The notes under the pieces were generated by a model, which saw nothing but the letters and a program-made list of their open reading frames with translations, did no database searches and was not told where the DNA came from. From positions 1 through 12,134 of the forward strand of contig CAZBKZ010000056.1 in the NCBI GenBank assembly GCA_964492615.1: 12,134 nucleotides of DNA, read 5' to 3'. Source of the stretch: JAABTH01 sp964492615. Lineage in GTDB: Bacteria; Bacillota; Dethiobacteria; DTU022. Below, piece by piece: positions 7,170 through 12,134 of this stretch (position 1 is the first letter of the stretch; every line of letters begins with the position of its first letter). The translations under genes were made by a program, and so were the position numbers.

Positions 7170-8171
7170 ATGTCTCCAGCCCAGGGAAGAAAATCTGTCG
7201 GTTTGGAAATAGATTCAGGTGTAATCCGGGCAGTAGAGTTAAGCGGAAGCGCCGCCTCGCCCAGGTTAAACGGCATGGCTTCTATAGCTTTGCCGCCGGG
7301 AGCGGTTGAAGAAGGGATGATTGTTAATCCTGATGAAGTAAGCGGGGCCCTTAACCAGCTGTGGAAGTCGGGTGATATCAAACATCGCCGGGTTCTGCTC
7401 GGTGTTTCCAACCAGGGGGTGCTGGTTCGTTATACCACCATTCCAAAAGTGCCCAAAGATAAAATGGATAACGTAATCCGTTTTCATGCCCAGGAACTGC
7501 TGCCTATTCCCCTGGAAAGCGTGGTTATGGACTACATGGTTATCGGCGAGAGGGATGAAGAAGAAAAAACTCAGCTTGAAATATTGCTGGTTGCTGCCAG
7601 GCTGGATATGCTTAATAGTTTCATGTCCGCCCTTGATCAAGCCAGTCTGGAACCGGTTGACGTGGATGTTTCCACCCTGGCTTTAATGCAGGTTCTGCCC
7701 GATGCTGCCAAAGATCGCACCGTAACCGTGGTTAACGTGGCAAACGGACTCAGCAACATTCTTGTCTCGGTTAATAATACTCCGAAACTGGCCCGCCTGG
7801 TTTCTGTAAAGATCAAAGATCTGGCCGAGCAGACGGGCCTTTCGCTCGAAAATGCTCTTCAGGAAGCTGTCAGGCACGATTATTACAAATCCTGGCTGCG
7901 CAATCTGGTTAGCGAGACGAGATCTTCCCTGACCTATTTCCAGAACCAGAGCAACTCATCAAATATCGAGGCAATTATTCTCAACGGGCGGGGCGCCAGG
8001 CTTCCCGGTATTGCTGCTGCCCTGGAAGGTTCACTCGGACTGCCGGTTAAAATTATCAATCCGCTGTCAGGGCTGCAAAATGCAGGGCGCTTCACGGCTG
8101 GTAAAGGTATCGAAGCAGTCGATTATGCCATATGTGCCGGTTTAGCCCGGAGAGGATTGGAGGGATCATAG
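7170..8171 (+). CDS. pilM: PilM actin-like T4P alignment-complex protein
   Basis: PilM is a cytoplasmic actin/FtsA-fold protein that binds the N-terminal peptide of PilN and connects the motors to the PilNO complex. The 333 residues match the family in length. The phosphate-1 loop is 'VGLEIDSGVIRAVEL' (10-24). 'IPKVPKDKMDNVIRFHAQEL' and 'PIPLESVVMDYMVIG' follow, as is typical of PilM. The phosphate-2 region reads VVNVANG (187-193), where a V-D-I-G-type sequence with Asp is usual, and the adenosine motif reads ILNGRGARLPG (270-280), so nucleotide motifs are partly degenerate. GGAGG (7156-7160) lies 9 nt before ATG 7170. An out-of-frame ATG at 7165 opens a 15-codon frame ending at 7212. pilN starts 1 nt after the stop, which suggests translational coupling. 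Confidence 0.93.
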   Translation: MSPAQGRKSVGLEIDSGVIRAVELSGSAASPRLNGMASIALPPGAVEEGMIVNPDEVSGALNQLWKSGDIKHRRVLLGVSNQGVLVRYTTIPKVPKDKMDNVIRFHAQELLPIPLESVVMDYMVIGERDEEEKTQLEILLVAARLDMLNSFMSALDQASLEPVDVDVSTLALMQVLPDAAKDRTVTVVNVANGLSNILVSVNNTPKLARLVSVKIKDLAEQTGLSLENALQEAVRHDYYKSWLRNLVSETRSSLTYFQNQSNSSNIEAIILNGRGARLPGIAAALEGSLGLPVKIINPLSGLQNAGRFTAGKGIEAVDYAICAGLARRGLEGS

Positions 8172-8172
8172 C

Positions 8173-8799
8173 ATGGATCATGTCAGTTTACTGCCCCCCC
8201 GGGTCAGGGAAAAAAGAGTAAGTGAACGCAGGCAGGCAGTTCTTATCAGGGTGATGATTGCCTTTTTTATCCTGGTCCTGGTTGCTTACGCATTTTTGCT
8301 CGTCAGCTCCATGCTGGCCCGCAGCAATATCAATACCCTGCGCACCGAACGGGAAAGCCTGCAGATGCAGATAAACTCCCTGCAGCCTTATGCCGATCTT
8401 TATGATCAAATGAACCGGTCCGAGAGCAGGCTCAACCAGGCCATGGGCAACGCTCCATCCTGGAACGACCTGCTCCACGATTTAGGCATCACTTTAACCC
8501 CTGGCACCTGGCTTTCCGATCTGAATATGAATTACAACGGTGAAGAAGGCAGTTTTAGCCTGAGGGGATGGGCATTCAGCCATGATAATATCAGTGAGAT
8601 GATCGATCACCTGCAGTCCATGGAGCAGTTGCGCGATATACGCCTGCAGATTGCTTCAGAAACAGAGCTGGATGGTTCAAATGTAATCCAGTTTGCCGTT
8701 GAGGCCGGGCTGCAGCCGGGCGAGATATACCTTCAGAATGGTGAAAACGGGGCCGGGGAAGAAGAGACAGAGAACGAAAGTGAAGAGGAGGGCAGCTGA
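8173..8799 (+). CDS. pilN: PilN T4P alignment-complex membrane protein
   Basis: The 208-residue bitopic protein begins MDHVSLLPPRVREKR, whose S/N-L-L-P motif is the cytoplasmic peptide that PilN inserts into PilM. One membrane helix spans about 27-49. A coiled-coil-like segment follows (about 50-82, 'NTLRTERESLQMQINSLQ'), then a ferredoxin-like domain with 'PGTWLSDLNMNYNGEEGSFS' and 'DHLQSMEQLRDIRLQ' as in the PilN/Fimbrial assembly family. The C-terminus is a Glu-rich tail (GEEETENESEEEGS) beyond the normal domain end; its last codons contain AGGAGG (8786-8791), the ribosome binding site of pilO. Its own site GGAGGG (8159-8164) lies 8 nt before ATG 8173, inside the pilM end. It sits in the order M-N-O with 1-nt gaps on both sides. 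Confidence 0.93.
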   Translation: MDHVSLLPPRVREKRVSERRQAVLIRVMIAFFILVLVAYAFLLVSSMLARSNINTLRTERESLQMQINSLQPYADLYDQMNRSESRLNQAMGNAPSWNDLLHDLGITLTPGTWLSDLNMNYNGEEGSFSLRGWAFSHDNISEMIDHLQSMEQLRDIRLQIASETELDGSNVIQFAVEAGLQPGEIYLQNGENGAGEEETENESEEEGS

Positions 8800-8800
8800 T

Positions 8801-9340
8801 ATGGCAAATAAAGATTCAGCTATCCGTAAAAACCTGGTCTATATCCTAACTGTACTGGTATTTATACTCAGTTTTGTCCTCCTTTACATGCAGTACAACA
8901 CTTTAAGTGATTTGAAAGCTGAAGAAGAGCAGGAAGAACAAACTCTCCAGGAAGCGCGAATCGAGCTGGCCCGTTATATCAACCACCGTGAAAATGCTGC
9001 GGAATATGAAATCAGACTCGACTATGCCGAAAAAATGGTTCCTCCGGATGCCGCTGAAGATCAACTGCTCAGGTATATAAACCGCACTGCTCTGGAATAT
9101 AACCTGCACCCGGTGGAGGTAAGGTTCGACCCGAGAAGCGAAGGTGAACAGTTTACTACAATGCCGGTCAGCATCATTGTTGAAGGTGGTTACCAGGAAG
9201 CCCGGCAGTTTCTGAGGCACCTTTTCAACGGGGAAAGGGCTGTCAGGGTAGATGATATTCGTATTAACCGAATTGAAGAAGGCCCCCATACAACGCGTAT
9301 CACCCTCACTGCCGCTGCCTTTTACAGCGGGACCGAATGA
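8801..9340 (+). CDS. pilO: PilO T4P alignment-complex membrane protein
   Basis: PilO pairs with PilN to form the heterodimer that links cytoplasmic PilM to the outer parts of the machine. From ATG 8801 the product has 179 residues, with one membrane helix (about 12-31, LVYILTVLVFILSFVLLYMQ), a coiled coil (about 32-62, rich in Glu/Gln) and a ferredoxin-like domain ('MPVSIIVEGGYQEARQFLRH', 'VRVDDIRINRIEEGPH', 'ITLTAAAFYS'). The frame is open further upstream to an ATG at 8693 inside pilN, but 8801 is chosen because AGGAGG lies at 8786-8791, it begins 1 nt after the pilN stop, and the N-terminus then has the normal short cytoplasmic segment before the helix. Identity is by structure and position; PilO sequences are poorly conserved. 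Confidence 0.9.
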   Translation: MANKDSAIRKNLVYILTVLVFILSFVLLYMQYNTLSDLKAEEEQEEQTLQEARIELARYINHRENAAEYEIRLDYAEKMVPPDAAEDQLLRYINRTALEYNLHPVEVRFDPRSEGEQFTTMPVSIIVEGGYQEARQFLRHLFNGERAVRVDDIRINRIEEGPHTTRITLTAAAFYSGTE

Positions 9341-9376
9341 TGATAGAATATTAGAATAAGTAGTGAGGTGCGGTTG

Positions 9377-11083
9377 ATGACAGATGATAGCGTAAGTCTT
9401 TATTCCAAGCGGAACAGCATCGGAGAGCTGCTGGTGCAGAACGGTGCTATTACCCGCGAGCAATTGAATAAGGCTTTGCAGGCGCACAAGGAAATAATCC
9501 AGAAGGGCGGCCGGGGTTTGCTCGGCCAGACCCTGGTTGAGCTCGGTTATACCACGGAAGAAACGGTTACTAAAACCCTGGCTCACCAGGCCGATGTAGA
9601 ATATGTAACCCTGGAAAATTATGATATAGATACCGCTGCTGCCGCCCTGCTTGATCCAGAATCAGCCAGGCGCTATAAGTCCCTGCCAATCGGCTTTGAA
9701 GGCGGCAAGCTAATTGTGGCGATGATGCCGCCAAACGATATTGTTGCCATCGACGACCTGCGCATGATCACCGGTTACGAGATTAAACCGGTCTGTGTTT
9801 CTGACAGCGAGCTGAAAGTTGCCATTGAACAGTACTCCCGGGCCAGTAGCGACCTGGTTCAGGAAGAGGAAGAATCTGTCCAGCAGGAACAGGAAGATGC
9901 CCAGAGCAGCGTCGCCGATAAACCTGCTGTTCAGTTGGCTAACCTGATCTTCAACCAGGCAATTCGCAACAGCGCCAGCGATGTTCACATCGAACCGCAG
10001 GAAAAGAGCCTGCGGGTCCGCTTCAGAATAGACGGCGTCCTGCACGAGGTGATGCAGCCCCCGGTTCGCCTGCACCCCTCACTGGTTTCAAGAATCAAAG
10101 TTATGGCCGGTATGGATATCGCCAATCGGCGCAGTCCGCAGGACGGCCGGACCACCCTGAAGATGGATGGCCGGGTGATAGATTTCAGGGTTGCTTCCCT
10201 GCCTTCGGCCTATGGCGAAAAACTGACCCTGCGCCTGCTTGACCGCAGCGCACGCCTGATCACCCTGCCCGAACTTGGTTTCCCCGAAACCCAGCTGAAA
10301 CGCTTCAGGAACTCTATCGGTAAACCTTACGGCTGCGTCCTGGTTACAGGGCCAACCGGTAGCGGTAAATCGACTACCCTATATGCCGCCCTGAGCGAGC
10401 TTAACAGCGTGGAAAAAAATATTATTACCGTGGAAGACCCAATAGAGTACCGCTTAAACGGTATTAACCAGGTCCAAGTCAACCCGCGAGCCGGCCTGAC
10501 CTTTGCCACGGGACTGCGCTCGATTCTGCGAAACGACCCCGATATTATCATGATCGGTGAGATCCGCGACCGTGAAACGGCGCGTATAGCCATTGAGTCG
10601 GCCTTAACCGGCCACCTGGTTTTGTCCACCCTGCACACGAATGATTCGGCCGGGGCGATTACCCGCCTGGGCGACATGGAGATTGAGCCTTATTTAACCG
10701 CTTCCTCTGTTATTGCCGTTCTGGCCCAGCGGTTGGTACGCCTGCTCTGCAAGCAGTGCCGTAGGCCCTACAAAATAAGCAGGGAAGAAATCAGGGCAAG
10801 TATACCCGATTTTCCCCTGCGCAAAGATGAGCAGGAGATCACTTTACATGAACCGGTAGGCTGCCTGCGCTGCAGTAATACAGGTTACAAGGGCAGGATC
10901 GGCGTTTATGAACTGCTGCTGGTAAACGATACAATCAGGCACTTAACCCTGCAGCACCGTTCGGCAGGCGAAATAACTGAGGCAGCAGTAAAAGAAGGAA
11001 TGATTACCCTGCGTAGGGATGGTTTTCTCAAAGTAAGAGAAGGTCTGACCACCTTGGAAGAATCGCTGCGGGTACTGGCGTAA
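9377..11083 (+). CDS. pilB: PilB pilus extension ATPase with MshEN N-terminal domain
   Basis: PilB is the hexameric ATPase that powers pilin assembly through PilC. From ATG 9377 it has 568 residues. GAGGTG (9365-9370) is 6 nt upstream and overlaps an in-frame GTG at 9368, so 9368 is a poor start. Residues about 13-150 form a MshEN/T2SSE_N domain with two repeats, 'SIGELLVQNGAITREQLNKA' and 'LLGQTLVELGYTTEETVTKT'; this family can bind c-di-GMP. The core has 'SASDVHIEPQEKSLRVRFRI', Walker A GPTGSGKS (325-332), the Asp box in 'ITVEDPIEYRLNGINQVQVN', Walker B in 'DPDIIMIGEIRD' (about 387-398) and the His box in 'TGHLVLSTLHTNDS'. Two C-x-x-C pairs (LCKQC at about 457-460, CLRC at about 495-498) form the zinc site typical of PilB/GspE and absent from PilT. 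It is the last gene of the T4P operon. Confidence 0.96.
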   Translation: MTDDSVSLYSKRNSIGELLVQNGAITREQLNKALQAHKEIIQKGGRGLLGQTLVELGYTTEETVTKTLAHQADVEYVTLENYDIDTAAAALLDPESARRYKSLPIGFEGGKLIVAMMPPNDIVAIDDLRMITGYEIKPVCVSDSELKVAIEQYSRASSDLVQEEEESVQQEQEDAQSSVADKPAVQLANLIFNQAIRNSASDVHIEPQEKSLRVRFRIDGVLHEVMQPPVRLHPSLVSRIKVMAGMDIANRRSPQDGRTTLKMDGRVIDFRVASLPSAYGEKLTLRLLDRSARLITLPELGFPETQLKRFRNSIGKPYGCVLVTGPTGSGKSTTLYAALSELNSVEKNIITVEDPIEYRLNGINQVQVNPRAGLTFATGLRSILRNDPDIIMIGEIRDRETARIAIESALTGHLVLSTLHTNDSAGAITRLGDMEIEPYLTASSVIAVLAQRLVRLLCKQCRRPYKISREEIRASIPDFPLRKDEQEITLHEPVGCLRCSNTGYKGRIGVYELLLVNDTIRHLTLQHRSAGEITEAAVKEGMITLRRDGFLKVREGLTTLEESLRVLA

Positions 11084-11101
11084 GGCAATATTAAAAATTA
11101 T

Positions 11102-11130
11102 TTGACGTAATTGCAAGTTTGTGTCATAAT
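11102..11130 (+). promoter_or_regulatory. Extended -10 sigma-A promoter for riboswitch-sigma factor transcript
   Basis: TTGACG (11102-11107) and CATAAT (11125-11130) are separated by an ideal 17 nt, and TG at 11122-11123 adds an extended -10 element. Transcription should begin near 11137, a few nucleotides before the aptamer at 11144. The sigma factor gene therefore has its own promoter, 18 nt after the pilB stop, and does not depend on the pil operon promoter. Confidence 0.75.
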
Positions 11131-11143
11131 AATACAACAAATA

Positions 11144-11234
11144 GGAACTGATCCTGGCAAAACCACCGAAAGGTGGCGGCGCAAAGCTAAAGGGGCTAAG
11201 GCGGTTAACGCTAATGCCAGCCAGCTGCCGGTTC
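11144..11234 (+). ncRNA. GEMM-I riboswitch aptamer (cyclic-di-GMP class)
   Basis: The conserved GEMM-I parts are present in order. GGCAAA is at 11156-11161. P2 is CCACC/GGTGG (11163-11167 with 11172-11176) closed by a GAAA tetraloop. CGCAAAGC is at 11180-11187. A P3 hairpin follows: GGC/GCC (11194-11196 with 11216-11218), an inner GCG/CGC helix (11201-11203 with 11209-11211), and CTAAG/TAAT internal loop strands that resemble the tetraloop receptor. The 3' end reads AGCTGCCGG (11223-11231), close to the family's terminal GCC...GCCG. A proposed P1 pairs CTGGC (11154-11158) with GCCAG (11220-11224) and GAACTG (11145-11150) with CGGTTC (11229-11234). By family knowledge this class binds c-di-GMP, with a minority binding cyclic AMP-GMP. 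The base before GCAAA appears to be G, which favours c-di-GMP, but the neighbouring positions differ from the consensus, so ligand choice is inferred. Confidence 0.85.
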
Positions 11235-11265
11235 AACAGGAAAGAAACCCCTCCTGAACCAGCAG
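11225..11265 (+). promoter_or_regulatory. Predicted antiterminator of the riboswitch expression platform
   Basis: CTGCCGGTTCA (11225-11235) can pair with TGAACCAGCAG (11255-11265): ten base pairs with a single C-A mismatch. An inner GGA/TCC helix (11239-11241 with 11252-11254) may add to it. The 5' strand overlaps the P1 3' strand of the aptamer (11229-11234). The 3' strand takes the upper stem and loop of the terminator. The three helices are therefore mutually exclusive in the expected way. Predicted logic: ligand holds P1, the antiterminator cannot form, and transcription terminates. This is hand folding without energy calculation. Confidence 0.6.
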
Positions 11266-11281
11266 GCGGGGTTATTTATTT
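11246..11281 (+). terminator. Intrinsic terminator controlled by the riboswitch
   Basis: AACCCC (11246-11251) pairs with GGGGTT (11268-11273), then a T-C mismatch, then CCTG (11253-11256) pairs with CAGG (11263-11266), leaving a 6-nt loop. The T-rich tail ATTTATTT (11274-11281) follows at once. It lies between the aptamer and the sigma factor start and would also stop read-through from the pil operon. Confidence 0.8.
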
Positions 11282-11333
11282 AAAGGATCAGTGGACACTA
11301 AGTATCGATTAACTCAAGTGGGAGAAAGCCATA

Positions 11334-12044
11334 ATGAATTGCCCGACTACAAAAAACGAAGCGCTGGAGGTTGCCGCTCTCTGCTACACCCGCTCAAAAT
11401 CAGGGGAAGATAAAGATGCTGTAGTCCTGGCCGGCGAAGCCCTGGTTAAATACTACGCCACCCTGTACAGCCCGGGTAAAGTAGATGATGATTTAAAACA
11501 GGCCGGTTACGAGGGTCTGCTTAAAGCGCTGAAACGCTTTAACCCTGATAAAGGTGTGGCCTTTTCCACCTATGCCTCACACTGCATTATTGGCGAAATT
11601 CGGCATGAACTGCGCGACCGGGGCAGTTTCAGAATACCGGAATGGATGAAAGGGCTGCAGGCGAAAATTATATCGGCCACAGAAGAACTGGCCCAGCAGA
11701 ATGGCGCTATGCCTACCCTGCGTGAAATTGCCCACAGGGTTAACGTAACCGAAGATGGAATTGTAGAGGCGATGCAAGCCGGCTGCGTATCTTTGGATGA
11801 AATAGATCTCTCCAAGGTGCGCCATATTCGTTATGAAAGCTTTAAACTGCCGATTGAGGATAAGATTGCCGTCCAGATGTCGCTGGAAAAAATGGATAAG
11901 CTGCAGCAGCAGGTTATTAAAATGATCTACTATGAAGGCTTAACCCAGGAAGAAACCGCCCAGAGGCTCGGCCTGAACCAGCGCAAGGTTTCCCGCCTCT
12001 TAAAAAGCGGCCTCTCCGACATGCGCGCCTACGTAACCGCATAA
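11334..12044 (+). CDS. Alternative sigma-70 family factor, SigB/SigF/SigG-like
   Basis: The 236-residue protein directs RNA polymerase to a specific promoter set. Region 2 spans about 53-100: 'DLKQAGYEGLLKALKRFNPD' then 'VAFSTYASHCIIGEIRHELR', the core-binding and -10 recognition segment; it is closest in style to the B. subtilis SigB/SigF/SigG group. Region 3 is about 115-150 ('PTLREIAHRVNVTEDGIVEA'). Region 4 is about 182-234, with helix-turn-helix 'LTQEETAQRLGLNQRKVSRL'. No region 1.1 is present. GGAG (11321-11324) lies 9 nt before ATG 11334. The gene stands alone after a promoter, GEMM-I aptamer and terminator, so its level is probably set by a cyclic dinucleotide. No RsbV/RsbW or SpoIIAA/AB pair is next to it on the upstream side. 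Targets are unknown; the pil operon and wall or biofilm genes are guesses from position. Confidence 0.92.
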   Translation: MNCPTTKNEALEVAALCYTRSKSGEDKDAVVLAGEALVKYYATLYSPGKVDDDLKQAGYEGLLKALKRFNPDKGVAFSTYASHCIIGEIRHELRDRGSFRIPEWMKGLQAKIISATEELAQQNGAMPTLREIAHRVNVTEDGIVEAMQAGCVSLDEIDLSKVRHIRYESFKLPIEDKIAVQMSLEKMDKLQQQVIKMIYYEGLTQEETAQRLGLNQRKVSRLLKSGLSDMRAYVTA

Positions 12045-12101
12045 CTACCCGCCCCACTCCAGATATGGAATGAAGGTTCTCCGGCATACGCGCCTACATA
12101 A
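12013..12101 (+). repeat. Imperfect 24-nt direct repeat of the sigma gene 3' end
   Basis: Bases 12013-12036, the last codons of the sigma gene, match 12078-12101 in 21 of 24 positions; the three differences are all A/G transitions. In the matching frame the second copy reads S-G-I-R-A-Y-I-stop against S-D-M-R-A-Y-V in the gene. Upstream of this the copy has a stop and no further similarity by eye. It may be a remnant of a local duplication. Confidence 0.5.
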
Positions 12102-12113
12102 ATATATTTACAG

Positions 12114-12133
12114 GGGTGCAGCGTACTGCACCC
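12114..12133. terminator. Perfect 8-bp hairpin at window edge, possible terminator
   Basis: GGGTGCAG (12114-12121) and CTGCACCC (12126-12133) form a perfect stem with a CGTA loop. It lies 69 nt after the sigma gene stop. Whether a T-run follows on the + strand is unknown because the window ends; on the - strand the stem is followed by TGTAAATATATTT, which is only moderately T-rich. It could end the sigma transcript or belong to a palindromic repeat. Confidence 0.4.
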
Positions 12134-12134
12134 G

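Noticed and set aside
8693..8800. Upstream in-frame ATG for pilO at 8693
   Set aside because: It would overlap pilN by 107 nt and put an unusual basic extension before the membrane helix; ATG 8801 has an ideal Shine-Dalgarno site and a 1-nt gap.
9368..9376. GTG start for pilB at 9368
   Set aside because: The GTG is part of the GAGGTG ribosome binding site that correctly serves ATG 9377.
8903..9586. Long minus-strand open frame of 227 codons across the pilO-pilB junction
   Set aside because: It lies antisense to two well-supported genes, its translation has no recognisable domain, and no convincing ribosome binding site or promoter was seen for it.
1..12134. tRNA, CRISPR array, transposase or phage genes
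   Set aside because: No cloverleaf, no regularly spaced repeats, and no protein with such domains is visible on either strand.

Overview
The window looks like chromosomal DNA of a Clostridia-type member of the Bacillota. The reasons are strong Shine-Dalgarno sites, moderate GC by eye, a GEMM-I riboswitch with a Gram-positive style terminator platform, a SigB/SigF/SigG-like sigma factor, and a type IV pilus (T4P) cluster of the PilT-PilC-PilM-PilN-PilO-PilB type. The species cannot be told from the sequence. All genes lie on the + strand. I see no tRNA, rRNA, CRISPR array, transposase or phage gene.

Region 1 (1-2419) holds three minor-pilin genes. The first is a PilX-like protein cut by the window edge. 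The second is a short PilV-like prepilin. The third is a PilW/PulJ-like prepilin with an extra C-terminal beta-rich domain. Region 2 (2420-2685) is an AT-rich intergenic stretch with a good sigma-A-like promoter at 2554-2581 and a leader of about 100 nt.

Region 3 (2686-11083) is a tight eight-gene T4P assembly operon: a PilP/GspC-like protein, a secretin-N-domain protein without a secretin barrel, pilT (retraction ATPase), pilC (platform), pilM, pilN and pilO (alignment complex) and pilB (extension ATPase). Gaps run from 0 to 36 nt. The PilP-then-PilQ order of diderm pilMNOPQ operons is kept, but the PilQ-position gene has only N0/N1-type ring domains and ends in a bacterial repeat domain. 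I read this as a former secretin adapted to an envelope that may have no outer membrane. The major pilin and prepilin peptidase are not in the window.

Region 4 (11084-11333) is a regulatory element: an extended -10 promoter, a GEMM-I (cyclic-di-GMP class) aptamer, and an expression platform in which an antiterminator using the aptamer P1 3' strand competes with an intrinsic terminator. It precedes region 5, an alternative sigma factor gene (11334-12044). The predicted logic is that ligand favours termination, so a high second-messenger level would lower sigma factor expression. PilB also carries a MshEN-type N-terminal domain, a family that can bind c-di-GMP. The locus may therefore link c-di-GMP to pili both through protein and through RNA. 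The last 90 bases hold an imperfect copy of the sigma gene 3' end and a perfect 8-bp hairpin at the window edge.
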